A DNA stretch of 64,000 nt from Streptomyces sp. NBRC 109706 (GTDB lineage Bacteria > Actinomycetota > Actinomycetes > Streptomycetales > Streptomycetaceae). A program made the position numbers and the translations under genes. The stretch spans positions 186,001-250,000 of the forward strand of contig NZ_BBOM01000007.1 in the NCBI RefSeq assembly GCF_000974485.1, written 5' to 3'. Positions 44,477 to 53,048 of the stretch are shown here, one piece after another; positions within the stretch are counted from its first letter, which is position 1; each line of letters begins with the position of its first letter. The notes below the pieces were generated by a model. That model did not search any database and had not been told where the DNA came from. It saw nothing but the letters and a program-made list of their open reading frames with translations.

Positions 44477-44505
44477 AGGGGAGTCCGCGATATGCGGACT
44501 CCCCT
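44477..44505 (-). terminator. gntR terminator
   Basis: Leftward hairpin: 12-bp stem AGGGGAGTCCGC / GCGGACTCCCCT with a 5-nt GATAT loop, 22 nt past the gntR stop. Confidence 0.75.
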
Positions 44506-44527
44506 CGATGCGGCGTGGACCGTTCGG

Positions 44528-45265
44528 CTACCCGTCCAGGTGGTACTCCAGCACGTAGACGCCGGCGTCGAGCACCATGCGGGTGAGGTCGACGGCGCGG
44601 CCGTCCGCCGTGAACGCGGTGCGGCAGATCTCCACCACGGGCGTCGCCTCGCCCAGCCGTAGCCGCTCCGACTCCTCACGACTCGGCATGCGCGCCCGCA
44701 ACTCCTCGGTGAAACGAACCGGTTCGAGGCCGAGTTCGGCCAGCCGGGCGAAGACCCCGCCGGGACCGGTGTCGGCGCGGGTGATCGCCGAGCCCCGCAC
44801 CAGCTCGGCGGGCAGATAGGAGGTGGCCACCTGGACGGGCTCCCCCTCGACCACGAACACCCGCTCCCGGACCAACACCACCGCACCCTCGTCCAGGTTC
44901 AGCCCACGCGACACCCACTCCGGCGCCGCCGCCTCCGCCACCCGCACGTCGGTGACGGACAGCTCCCGTTCCCCCAGGTCAGCGGCCCAGATGGACCGAC
45001 CAGCACCCCAACCGTCCCTGGCCAGCCGCCGGTTGGCCACTCGGCGGATCGGGCGGAACTCCCGGACATAGGTGCCGCTGCCCTGGCGGCGCACCGCAAG
45101 CCCCTCGGTGACAAGCAGCGTCAACGCGCGCCGCGCCGTCTCCTTGGCCACACCGTGCTCGCGCACCAGCGCCGGCTCGCCCGGCAGCCGATCCCCCGGA
45201 GCCAGCTCGCCCGAGACGATGCGTTCCCGCAATCGGTCGGCGATCCCCCTGGCGGTCGCAGCCAT
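44528..45265 (-). CDS. GntR-family (HutC/UTRA) transcriptional regulator
   Basis: 245 residues. The first ~70 residues form a GntR winged helix (IVSGELAPGDRLPGEPALVREHGVAKETARRAL in two pieces: PGDRLPGEPAL and KETARRALTLLV), the rest a UTRA effector domain (GAVVLVRERVFVVEGEPV; ATSYLPAEL). GAGAGGAT precedes the ATG at 45265. It is divergent from a sugar ABC operon and has CCCTAGGG in its own leader, suggesting autoregulation and control of its neighbours by a sugar or related ligand. Confidence 0.88.
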   Translation of the reverse strand: MAATARGIADRLRERIVSGELAPGDRLPGEPALVREHGVAKETARRALTLLVTEGLAVRRQGSGTYVREFRPIRRVANRRLARDGWGAGRSIWAADLGERELSVTDVRVAEAAAPEWVSRGLNLDEGAVVLVRERVFVVEGEPVQVATSYLPAELVRGSAITRADTGPGGVFARLAELGLEPVRFTEELRARMPSREESERLRLGEATPVVEICRTAFTADGRAVDLTRMVLDAGVYVLEYHLDG

Positions 45266-45627
45266 CGAGATCCTCTCTTCCCTAGGGTGGCTCCCCACCT
45301 TCGCACAGGGTGTACGTACAGGTGGGACAGCCCCCATGGCGAGTGCACCGAAGCCCCCAACCAGCGGGGAACCGCATTTTGTGCGATATGTCGAACGAAG
45401 AGCACGGTGGCGCAACTTCGTTGAACCCGTGGGCGCGCAGCTCTTGACGTGACCAATGGGGCGTTGTCAGACTCCGGGAACCGAAAGCGCTTGCGTTCCT
45501 GCACGAGGCAAGCGCCTCTTCCCCCACGACCCGGTCACGCCGCGCCGTGCATTTTTTCACCTTCTAAATGAATCGATTCACGGCCTTTCGGCGAGTTATC
45601 ACACGACAGAGCAAGGAGGCTCTAGGG
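45266..45627. other. Divergent control region, gntR / sugar ABC operon
   Basis: 362 bases without a gene. From left to right: TCCCTAGGG at 45279-45287 (GntR-type operator); TTGACG at 45444 with a weak TCAGAC 17 nt later, a possible ABC promoter; GAAAGCGCTTGC at 45483-45494 and the perfect palindrome TGAATCGATTCA at 45569-45580, both LacI-family-like; and a GAGGCAAGCGCCTC hairpin between them. An ATG at 45568 lies inside the last palindrome and is not the likely start. Confidence 0.5.
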
Positions 45628-46932
45628 ATGCCCATCAGGAAAACCACACTGGGTGGTGTCGCCTTGGCCCTGGTCGGCGCGCTCACTTTGTCCGCGTGCG
45701 GCGGTGACAGCGGGGGCGGCGATGGAAAGGTCACTCTCCAGTTCACCTGGTGGGGCACCGAGGGACGGGCCGACCGCTATCAGGCGGCCGTCGACCTCTT
45801 CGAGGACCAGAACCCCGATATCACGGTGCAGACCAGCTTCGCCGAGTTCGGCGACTACTGGACCCAGCGCAACACCGACGCCACCTCTGGCGAGTTGCCG
45901 GACGTGCTGCAGATGGATCTTTCCCGGCTTCTCGAATACGGCAACGGCGGACTCCTCTACGATCTCGGCGAGTTCGAGGGCGAGCAGCTGGACACCTCCA
46001 CCATCGAGGAGAACCTGCTGGCCTCCGGCCGGGCCAACGACCAGCTGGTCGCCGTGCCCACCGGCACCAATGTGATGTCGCTGCACTACAACCCGGACCT
46101 GCTGGACGAGTTGGGCGTCGAGGCTCCCGACTGGGACTACACCTGGGACGACTTCCACGCGTTCATCCAGGAGGTCAGCGCCGCCGGCGCCGAGCACGAG
46201 CCCCGGGTCTACGGCTCCACCGACTACACGATGGTCTGGTGGATGTTCATGACCCATCTGATCCAGCGGGACATCGACCCGTTCTCGGAGACCGGCGAGA
46301 TGAACTTCACCGAGGACGACATGCGGGAGTTCATCTCCAGCGCGGACTCGCTCCGGGAGCCGGAGAACGTGACGTTCCCCGCCGACCGCACCGAGCAGCT
46401 GGCGCCGAAGAGCGGGTTCACCGCCGGCGAGGCGGCGGCCGAGGTCAACTGGGACAACATGCTGAGCCAGGCGTCGCACGACGCCGACCATGACAACCTC
46501 CAGCTCATGCCGCTGCCCTCGGGCCCCGACGGGGAGAAGCACGCGTTCTTCAAGCCGACCATGCAGCTGTCCGTCGGCGCCAACTCCTCGCATCCCGAGG
46601 AGGCCGCCCTGCTGATCGACTTCCTGATCAACGACCCCGAGGCCGGCGACATCATCGGCACCGAGCTGGGCATCCCCGCCTCGCAGGAGCGTCTTGACTC
46701 GCTGCAGGTCGAGCCGGGCAGCCCGGACGAGCGGATCGTGGAGTTCGAGCAGCGGATGCGGGACGAGGGCCATATGACCGAGGCCGCCCCGTTCCACCCG
46801 GACGGCTTCGGCTCGGTCGAGGCCGAGTATGTCGACGTGCTGGGCAGCGAGTTCGGATACGGGCAGATCAGCGTCGACGACTTCGTCAGCCGCTGGTTCT
46901 CCGAGGCCGAGAACCTGCTGGCCGCCTGGTGA
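45628..46932 (+). CDS. Sugar ABC transporter substrate-binding lipoprotein
   Basis: 434 residues. Basic start, hydrophobic segment and lipobox LTLSAC. The mature part is a CUT1 binding protein (VTLQFTWWGTEGRADRYQAAVDLFEDQNPDITV in family layout; LPDVLQMDLSRLLEYG; YNPDLLDELGVEAPD). AAGGAGG lies before the ATG at 45628. A hairpin follows the stop, then two permeases. Sugar unknown; the GntR gene alongside is the likely regulator. Confidence 0.88.
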   Translation: MPIRKTTLGGVALALVGALTLSACGGDSGGGDGKVTLQFTWWGTEGRADRYQAAVDLFEDQNPDITVQTSFAEFGDYWTQRNTDATSGELPDVLQMDLSRLLEYGNGGLLYDLGEFEGEQLDTSTIEENLLASGRANDQLVAVPTGTNVMSLHYNPDLLDELGVEAPDWDYTWDDFHAFIQEVSAAGAEHEPRVYGSTDYTMVWWMFMTHLIQRDIDPFSETGEMNFTEDDMREFISSADSLREPENVTFPADRTEQLAPKSGFTAGEAAAEVNWDNMLSQASHDADHDNLQLMPLPSGPDGEKHAFFKPTMQLSVGANSSHPEEAALLIDFLINDPEAGDIIGTELGIPASQERLDSLQVEPGSPDERIVEFEQRMRDEGHMTEAAPFHPDGFGSVEAEYVDVLGSEFGYGQISVDDFVSRWFSEAENLLAAW

Positions 46933-46938
46933 CCGCGT

Positions 46939-46970
46939 GCGCCGCGACCGCCCCCCGTCGGTCGCGGCGC
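46939..46970 (+). terminator. Intra-operon attenuating hairpin
   Basis: A 12-bp stem GCGCCGCGACCG / CGGTCGCGGCGC with an 8-nt loop directly after the binding-protein gene. In such operons it typically lets the binding protein be made in excess of the permeases. Confidence 0.6.
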
Positions 46971-47066
46971 GCGCTCCAGGGGATGCCGTCCCCTCCCCTG
47001 CCATCCCCTCCCTGACCAGCCCTGACGACGATCGCTGACGACGACCCCTGTGAACGGAAACTGTCC

Positions 47067-48029
47067 ATGTCCCTGACGCAACAGGCGTCTCCGGATGCTC
47101 CGGGGGGCGGGCCCACCCGCCGGCCGAAGCCCCCGGGCGCGCGGCGCCGGGCGGCCGAGACCCGGGCCGGTTACGCCTTTCTCGCGCCCTGGCTGCTGGG
47201 CTTCATCGCGCTGACCGCCGGCCCCATGTTGGCCTCCCTCTATCTGGCCTTCACCAACTACCACCCGATCCGCGGCGGTAGTTGGATCGGGCTCGACAAC
47301 TTCAGCAGACTCTTCGACGACTCCCGTTTCCTGGACTCCGCCCAGGTCACGGCGATCTACGCGGTGGTGGGCACGCCCATCAAGCTGATCGCCGCACTCG
47401 GGGTGGCGATGCTGCTGAACTCGAAGCGCCGGGGACAGGGCACCTACCGTTCGCTGTTCTACACGCCCTCGTTGATCGGGGCCAGCGTCTCGGTCGCGAT
47501 CGTCTGGAAGGCGGTCTTCAACGACCAGGGCATCGTCGACGACATCGGGCAGTTCTTCGGGATGCCGGCCGGCGGCTGGGTCGGGAACCCCGACCTCACC
47601 CTGCCGATGATGATCCTGCTGGCGGTCTGGCAGTTCGGCGCGCCGATGGTGATCTTCCTGGCCGGGCTCAAGCAGATCCCCAACGAGCTGTACGAGGCGG
47701 CGCAGGTGGACGGCGCGGGGCCGTGGCGCCGGTTCACCCGGATCACGCTGCCGATGCTCTCGCCGGTGCTGTTCTTCAACCTGGTGCTGGAGACGATCAA
47801 CTCCTTCCAGGTGTTCGCCTCGGCGTTCATCATCTCCGGTGGCACCGGCGGTCCGGCCAACTCCACGCTCTTCTACACCCTCTATCTCTACCAGCGCGGT
47901 TTCGGTCAGGGGCAGCTCGGCTACGCGGCGGCGATGGCCTGGCTGCTGGTGATCGTGGTCGGCGTCATCACCCTGGTCTTCTTCAAGACCTCCAAGTACT
48001 GGGTCCACTACTCGGGGGACGGCCGATGA
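47067..48029 (+). CDS. Carbohydrate ABC transporter permease, MalF type
   Basis: 320 residues with a long cytoplasmic N-terminus and six membrane helices (first at YAFLAPWLLGFIALTAGPML). The EAA loop reads ELYEAAQVDGAGPWRRF. It pairs with the following MalG-type gene, overlapping it by 4 nt. No ATPase is in the operon. Confidence 0.9.
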   Translation: MSLTQQASPDAPGGGPTRRPKPPGARRRAAETRAGYAFLAPWLLGFIALTAGPMLASLYLAFTNYHPIRGGSWIGLDNFSRLFDDSRFLDSAQVTAIYAVVGTPIKLIAALGVAMLLNSKRRGQGTYRSLFYTPSLIGASVSVAIVWKAVFNDQGIVDDIGQFFGMPAGGWVGNPDLTLPMMILLAVWQFGAPMVIFLAGLKQIPNELYEAAQVDGAGPWRRFTRITLPMLSPVLFFNLVLETINSFQVFASAFIISGGTGGPANSTLFYTLYLYQRGFGQGQLGYAAAMAWLLVIVVGVITLVFFKTSKYWVHYSGDGR

Positions 48030-48961
48030 GCACTGTCAGTCACACCGAGCCGGCGGCCGGGGCCACCGAGCCCTCGGTGCCGCCGCCCTCCCCGGTCCAC
48101 GCGGATCTGCTGCGCCGGGCCAGGCGCCGTCGGCGGGCGCGGACCGTCCTCTTCCATGTGCTGTCCTGGGGCCTGGCGGTGGTGGTCCTCTACCCCGGCG
48201 TGTGGATGCTGCTCTCGGCGTTCCGACCGAGCAACCAGATCATCGGGCAGACCGGACTGATCCCGGACGAGACCACGTTGGACAACTTCAGCAAGGCGCT
48301 GAAGGGGATCGGCGGCATTTCGTTCTGGACGTTCTTCGGCAACTCCATGATTCTTGCCGTCGGTTCGGTGGTGGGAATCTGCCTTTCCTGTTCGGTTTCG
48401 GCCTATGCCTTTGCCAGGATCGACTTCCCCGGGCGACGGATCTTCTTCGCTTTGATGATCGGCACCCTGCTGTTGCCGTTCCATGTGGTGATCATCCCGC
48501 AGTTCATCATGTTCAACGAGATCGGCTGGACGGACTCCTACGGTCCGTTGCTGATCGGTAAGTTCCTGGCGACCGAGGCGTTCTTTGTCTTTCTGATGGT
48601 GCAGTTCATGCGGAACCTGCCCAAGGAGTTGGACGAGTCCGCGCGGATCGACGGCGCGGGGCATCCCCGGATCTTCTTCTCCATCGTGTTGCCGCTGATG
48701 CGGCCCGTGTTGGCGACGGCGTCGATCTTCGCCTTCATCTGGAGCTGGAACGACTTCCTGGCCCCGTTGATCTATCTGCGCAGCCCGGACAGCTATCCGC
48801 TGCCGCTGATGCTGCGCCAGTACACCGACCAGACGACGGTGTCCGACTATGGCGCACAGATGGCCGCCGCCGTGCTCGCTCTCGTTCCGGTGCTGATCTT
48901 CTTTGTCCTTTTCCAGCGCTATATCGTCGAGGGCGTGGCCACACAGGGACTGAAGGGCTGA
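48026..48961 (+). CDS. Carbohydrate ABC transporter permease, MalG type
   Basis: 311 residues, six membrane helices. The EAA loop is KELDESARIDGAGHPRIF, where Ser replaces the usual second Ala. The ATG at 48026 overlaps the previous stop. Followed within 1 nt by a YesL-like gene. Confidence 0.9.
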   Translation: MSTVSHTEPAAGATEPSVPPPSPVHADLLRRARRRRRARTVLFHVLSWGLAVVVLYPGVWMLLSAFRPSNQIIGQTGLIPDETTLDNFSKALKGIGGISFWTFFGNSMILAVGSVVGICLSCSVSAYAFARIDFPGRRIFFALMIGTLLLPFHVVIIPQFIMFNEIGWTDSYGPLLIGKFLATEAFFVFLMVQFMRNLPKELDESARIDGAGHPRIFFSIVLPLMRPVLATASIFAFIWSWNDFLAPLIYLRSPDSYPLPLMLRQYTDQTTVSDYGAQMAAAVLALVPVLIFFVLFQRYIVEGVATQGLKG

Positions 48962-48962
48962 G

Positions 48963-49565
48963 GTGTCAACGGCGATGAGCGCCACGGACGGGACCAACGG
49001 ACGACGGTGGGGCGGCCCGCTCGCGCTGTTCGGCGAGATGGTGATCACCGGCGTCGTGGTGGCGGCGCTGGCCGCCCCCCTGGTCACCGCGCTGCCCGCG
49101 CTCACCGCCGGCACCGCCCATCTGCGACGTCAACTCGCCGGCGAGAGCGTCCGGATGGCCGACCTCTGGCGCGACTTCACCACGGCCGTGCGCGAGCTGT
49201 GGCCGCTGGCCCTCGGCGCGGTGGGCGCCGCGCTGGTGCTGCTGTGGAACCTCTCCCTGGCCCAGGCCGGTGTGGTGCCAGGCTCGTCCGGGCTGCGGAC
49301 GCTGACCTGGCTCCTGCTGCTGGCCCTCGCGGTTCTCCTCCTGCGCGCCGCGGCCGACTGGCGCCCCGGCGCCGAGCCACGCGCGCTGCTCCGGACGACG
49401 GCCGAACGGGCGGTCCGCGATCCGGGCGGCTCCACGCTGCTGGCCTTCGCCTGGCTGATGTGCACCGTCTTCGTCTGGATGCTCCCCCCGCTCCTCCTCC
49501 TGACCGGCGGCCTCCTCTCCCTCGCCGCCCTGGCCATCGAGACCCGGCGGCGCACGAACGCGTAG
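48963..49565 (+). CDS. YesL/DUF624-like membrane protein
   Basis: 200 residues, about five membrane helices (GEMVITGVVVAALAAPLVTALPAL; LWPLALGAVGAALVLLWNL). Amphipathic polar stretch LRRQLAGESVRMADLWRDF follows the first helix, as in the YesL family, which sits beside sugar ABC transporters in Firmicutes. Function unknown. Last gene of the operon; GTG at 48963 (one nt after the permease stop) or ATG at 48975. Confidence 0.7.
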   Translation: MSTAMSATDGTNGRRWGGPLALFGEMVITGVVVAALAAPLVTALPALTAGTAHLRRQLAGESVRMADLWRDFTTAVRELWPLALGAVGAALVLLWNLSLAQAGVVPGSSGLRTLTWLLLLALAVLLLRAAADWRPGAEPRALLRTTAERAVRDPGGSTLLAFAWLMCTVFVWMLPPLLLLTGGLLSLAALAIETRRRTNA

Positions 49566-49602
49566 CGGCGAGCGGGGACTTCCGGGAGGGACACCAGTCC
49601 GG

Positions 49603-50655
49603 TTACGGGGCGGGCGCGGGGGCGAAGTAGTCGGCTGCCAGGAACGCACCGGAGAAGGTTCCCGGCCCGTGGCGTTCGTCCAGCCACTCACTGAGCCGCG
49701 CCGTCCGTCCGCTGATCACCGCGCGGAGGATGAGTCCATGCAACTCGTCTTCCTCGCCCGGGGCGAACTCCCGGAGAAAGGTGGCGTAGCGCCGGTTCAC
49801 GCCTCGCTCGTACCGAGCGAGTGAGACCAGGTACGTTGCTTCTTCCCCTTCCCCTTCCCCGGGTTCGGTCTCCACGTCCGCGAGTGTCAGGCCCCCGGTG
49901 AAGTCGCGGAAGGCGAGCCGGCGGGCGGGGTCGTCCGGCTCCGTCACCCCGGCGTGCACCGCCGCTTCACGGGTGAGTCGGCGGGCCTCGCGGTCGCACG
50001 CCCCTTCCATGACAACGCCGAGGTTCCGCGTGTGAAGTGTGTCGGCGGTATCGGCGGTCGAGTACGAAGCGCCGTTCGTGCGACGGAAGTTGATCCCGTA
50101 CTGAACGCGCGTCGGAACACCGGCCACATCCAGGTACCGACGCCGTGACCCGTAGTGCAACGAGTCGTGCGCCCACGCACGCAGCAGGTCCAGCATCGCG
50201 AGTTCGGGGTGCGCGGGGGTATCGCCTTCCATCGGCCCGTAGGTCGTGAGCACGGACACCGCTTGCAGGTGCCGGTACCCCTGGTCCGGGTGGTGGAAGC
50301 CACCGAACGCTCCGGCCCTGGTGGACTCGGCCCCGAGCAGCGTCCGCGAGAGCGGCAGGGGCCGCGTCAAGCCAAGTTCGGCGAACCGCTCTCGCACGGA
50401 CTCGCGCCCGTTACGGAACAACTCGGTATCCACGCCGGACGCGCTCCAACGTGCCAGCCGTTCACCGGCTGTACGGAAGACGTGGTGAGGGTGGCGGCGG
50501 GTGAGGGGCGCCGTGTCGGCGCGCAAGGCGGCGAGGGAAGCCGCTACGGCGCTGCCGACGACGGTTTCGTTCGGGGTCAGGAAGGAGTGTTGCCCACGAT
50601 GAGCTCCCGGTGCGTTTCCTGCGTCCCCGGCGGCAGCGAGTTGGGGTGAAACCAC
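49603..50655 (-). CDS. Hypothetical protein, orphan
   Basis: 350 residues, soluble, no recognised domain. A distinctive segment WAHDSLHYGSRRRYLDVAG and a Glu-rich loop (EPGEGEGEEATY) are visible. If the GTG at 50655 is used it overlaps the NUDIX gene's 3' end by 79 nt, so a later start near 50580 is possible (CTG at the NUDIX stop). Convergent with the ABC operon. It is the left gene of a lower-GC accessory block. Confidence 0.55.
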   Translation of the reverse strand: MVSPQLAAAGDAGNAPGAHRGQHSFLTPNETVVGSAVAASLAALRADTAPLTRRHPHHVFRTAGERLARWSASGVDTELFRNGRESVRERFAELGLTRPLPLSRTLLGAESTRAGAFGGFHHPDQGYRHLQAVSVLTTYGPMEGDTPAHPELAMLDLLRAWAHDSLHYGSRRRYLDVAGVPTRVQYGINFRRTNGASYSTADTADTLHTRNLGVVMEGACDREARRLTREAAVHAGVTEPDDPARRLAFRDFTGGLTLADVETEPGEGEGEEATYLVSLARYERGVNRRYATFLREFAPGEEDELHGLILRAVISGRTARLSEWLDERHGPGTFSGAFLAADYFAPAPAP

Positions 50656-51041
50656 TGTGCCTCCAGAATCTCGAAAGAGTCGATCTTGAGAGTTCCGCCC
50701 ACGTGAAGCGCCTCGTAGGCGACTTCCACGCGGAGCTTGAACCCGCTCCGCAGTCGGACCAGAACACCGGGCTTCACATCGAGCCCGGTTTCCTCCTTGA
50801 CCTCTCGGACGATGGTCGCGGTGAACTCCTCACCCGCCACGGCGTAGCCGGTGGGAAGCCCCCACGGGGTCTCCGGGGGCCACATCCGGTGTCGGAGCAG
50901 CAGAACCCGCCCCGCGTCGTCCCGGACAACCCCGGTGACGCCCACCATGAACTTTGAGTGCGCCACCCACAGCGCCCGCCACTGCAGGGGGCCACGGATG
51001 AGCCGCCAGGCTCCGGCAACGGCGCGCTTGGCAGGGTTCAT
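50577..51041 (-). CDS. NUDIX hydrolase
   Basis: 154 residues. GVVRDDAGRVLLLRHR starts the fold and GYAVAGEEFTATIVREVKEETG is a complete NUDIX box (shown within residues about 66-88: GEEF, REVKEETG). Likely hydrolyses a nucleoside diphosphate derivative. AAAGG precedes the ATG at 51041. Its base composition is slightly less GC-rich than the core genes. Overlaps the orphan gene. Confidence 0.85.
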   Translation of the reverse strand: MNPAKRAVAGAWRLIRGPLQWRALWVAHSKFMVGVTGVVRDDAGRVLLLRHRMWPPETPWGLPTGYAVAGEEFTATIVREVKEETGLDVKPGVLVRLRSGFKLRVEVAYEALHVGGTLKIDSFEILEAQWFHPNSLPPGTQETHRELIVGNTPS

Positions 51042-51146
51042 CGGGTACCTTTCGTTCCTTGCGGCGGACCGTAGAACACGGTCCCGTGACGCTGCTCAAC
51101 CTTGTCGGCAGGGCTTGCGTCACGTCCGCGACTCGACATCTTGTGA

Positions 51147-51269
51147 TCACCGGTCAGAGACGGCCTTGCCGGGCACGTCGGCCACGACAAGGGCGAGTTC
51201 GCACAGGCGGTGGCGAGGTCAGGGTCTCGGCTCTCCCACCGCGCTGCCCTGGCCCATGAACATGGACAT
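51147..51269 (-). pseudogene. Small ORF interrupted by an in-frame TGA
   Basis: Reading leftward from ATG codons at 51269/51263 gives FMGQGSAVGEPRP, a TGA at 51219-51221, then in the same frame PRHRLCELALVVADVPGKA and a second TGA at 51147. Both sides have streptomycete third-base preference and a protein-like sequence, suggesting a broken small gene. No family recognised. Confidence 0.3.
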
Positions 51270-51331
51270 GGGGCCAGGCTAGAGAGCGCTGAATACCGCA
51301 AGCCACCCAGTTCTATGCAGTTCCACGTCAG

Positions 51332-52180
51332 TTAGGCAAGCGCATCAATGGCGGAGGTGATCAGGGCGCGAGCGGGGGAGCCGTAGACAGCGAGCTTCGC
51401 AAAATTCCCGAACGCCTTGACATATTGCTCCACCTCAGAGGGGGCAGTGACATTCACCTGCGCTGTCAACGTTTCCACCTGCGCTTGCCTTCGATCATAA
51501 ATACTAAATGTCTCAACCATCCACATTTCGCGATCGGCGGTGAAGGGAATAACTCCGAGCGACACAGAAGGAGTAGCCATCACAGACAGCAAATGACCTA
51601 GCTGTCCGGCCATTACTTCCGCACCACCGACGCGATGCCGGAGAACGGACTCCTCAACCAACAAGGCAAACCTACAGTTTCCCCCATAAACAACACGAGA
51701 ACGCCGCAGGCGGGCCGCCACAGCAGCGGAAACATCATCTGGCGTGCCGCGAAACGCAGCGATCGACCCCAGCAGTGCGGTGGCGTAGCCTTCCGTTTGA
51801 AGGAGTCCAGGCACGACATTGGAGCAATAGATATGGAACGATTGAGTTCGCTCGAACAGCGGAATATACGACTCTTGCAGTCTCCGCAATCCCGTGCGTT
51901 GGAGTCTGCGCCAGTCGATATAAGCGTTATCGGCCGAGCGGGATGCCGCGATGAGGTCAGCGACCATCCCGTCCGCTTCACAAGCTGCGCACCATGCACG
52001 AATGTCATCGTCAGACGGCGGCGTGACGGCGTTCTCCAGCCGCGAGACCTTCGACTTATACCAGCCCGTCCGCTCGGCAACGCTCTTGGCCGTCAAGTTC
52101 GCGTCGCGACGGATCTCTTTCAAGCGATCCGCAACGGCCTTGCGTGCAGCTTGAACGCTCGACGAGGGGGAAGCCGTCAT
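51332..52180 (-). CDS. XRE-family regulator with DUF5753 domain
   Basis: 282 residues. Residues about 14-70 form an HTH_31/XRE fold (VADRLKEIRRDANLTAKSVAERTGWYKSKVSRLEN split across helices: AKSVAERTGW and KSKVSRLEN); the rest is DUF5753 (FHIYCSNVVPGLLQTEGYA; RQAQVETLTAQ). These regulators pair with small partner proteins. Codon use is clearly lower in GC than the neighbours and the stop is TAA, both signs of transfer. No good ribosome site. Followed by a DUF6879 gene upstream. Confidence 0.85.
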   Translation of the reverse strand: MTASPSSSVQAARKAVADRLKEIRRDANLTAKSVAERTGWYKSKVSRLENAVTPPSDDDIRAWCAACEADGMVADLIAASRSADNAYIDWRRLQRTGLRRLQESYIPLFERTQSFHIYCSNVVPGLLQTEGYATALLGSIAAFRGTPDDVSAAVAARLRRSRVVYGGNCRFALLVEESVLRHRVGGAEVMAGQLGHLLSVMATPSVSLGVIPFTADREMWMVETFSIYDRRQAQVETLTAQVNVTAPSEVEQYVKAFGNFAKLAVYGSPARALITSAIDALA

Positions 52181-52195
52181 GTTTCTCTGCGGCCG

Positions 52196-52723
52196 TCAGA
52201 TCCGGTAGTCGTCGTGCGGCGTTGCCACGTTCCACACAGCCTCGAAAGCCGCGGTGCAAAGCTGCGCTACATCGGGCTGATCAGTCATCTCGTCCCCCAG
52301 GTAGGCGCCCTCACCCGAGAAGTACCCGAAACGAACGAGAGTTTCGTCAAAGAGCCAGAAATCGTTTCCGGGCAAGGCAATCGCTGACGCCTTTTTGCGA
52401 GGAAGCCAACGGATCTGTTCCCCGGCCAGGATGTTGGCAAATGTCCCGTCGTAGAGATAGCGGGTGTACCGGCTGACCGGCTCGGACACAATTCGCGCGC
52501 GGCGAATTTCAACGCCGCGAGCGACTGTCTCCGAAACCATGTCGAGCCACGGCCGCCACCAGGAACTGCGGTCGGCAGGGTCAGGACGGAACCCGGATTC
52601 CCAGGCGGCAACGCGCGGCGCCTCGTCCGGATCGTCATAGTGGTCACGCATCTCAAGATGAAGCGCGGACCGCCGGCACCCTGCAAGCAGTTCACTGAAC
52701 GGTGGAGCGGTCCGCCACATCAC
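52196..52723 (-). CDS. DUF6879 protein
   Basis: 175 residues. WLDMVSETVARGVEIRRARIVSEPVSRYTRYL and IRWLPRKKASAIALPGNDFWLFDETLVRFGYF (within one domain) are the family pattern; W-x-P-R and DFWLFD are prominent. DUF6879 genes commonly accompany XRE/DUF5753 regulators in streptomycetes. Function unknown. Overlaps the small gene upstream by 32 nt and is lower in GC than average. Confidence 0.82.
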   Translation of the reverse strand: MMWRTAPPFSELLAGCRRSALHLEMRDHYDDPDEAPRVAAWESGFRPDPADRSSWWRPWLDMVSETVARGVEIRRARIVSEPVSRYTRYLYDGTFANILAGEQIRWLPRKKASAIALPGNDFWLFDETLVRFGYFSGEGAYLGDEMTDQPDVAQLCTAAFEAVWNVATPHDDYRI

Positions 52724-52934
52724 AAGCCTCCCGAATTGCTGCCACCATCCGCATGGGTAGCCGCACGATCTCTTCGCTGTCCGGAATCGGGCCGGTCGTC
52801 AGGCAGTCAGCACGCATATCGGCTTCCGCCTTCCAACCCTGGAACACCAACTCCTGCCGGGCTTCGTCCACCCATACCGTCGGGCAGTTCGCGCCGTCCG
52901 TGCCGGGGTCCTTCGCGACAAACCTTAACGTCAT
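52692..52934 (-). CDS. Small protein of the XRE/DUF6879 set
   Basis: 80 residues beginning MTLRFVAKDPGTDGANCPTV, with VWVDEARQELVFQGW and EIVRLPMRMVAAIREA. I have no family name, but small proteins of this kind precede DUF6879/XRE genes in Streptomyces. ATG at 52934; the frame stays open upstream without similarity. First gene of the three-gene leftward set. Confidence 0.65.
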   Translation of the reverse strand: MTLRFVAKDPGTDGANCPTVWVDEARQELVFQGWKAEADMRADCLTTGPIPDSEEIVRLPMRMVAAIREACDVADRSTVQ

Positions 52935-53048
52935 GACTGCCCCCAGATCGCCGTGCGTTCTACGTCGTTCCACGAACACTGAGGTCAGGTGCAGCGCCGT
53001 CAAGAGCGTGTCCCGGCCACGAAAACCCCGTCGCGCCGACGGACGTGA

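Noticed and set aside
51147..51269. A selenocysteine reading of the in-frame TGA
   Set aside because: No selenocysteine insertion hairpin was recognised and the protein is not a known selenoprotein; a broken gene is simpler.
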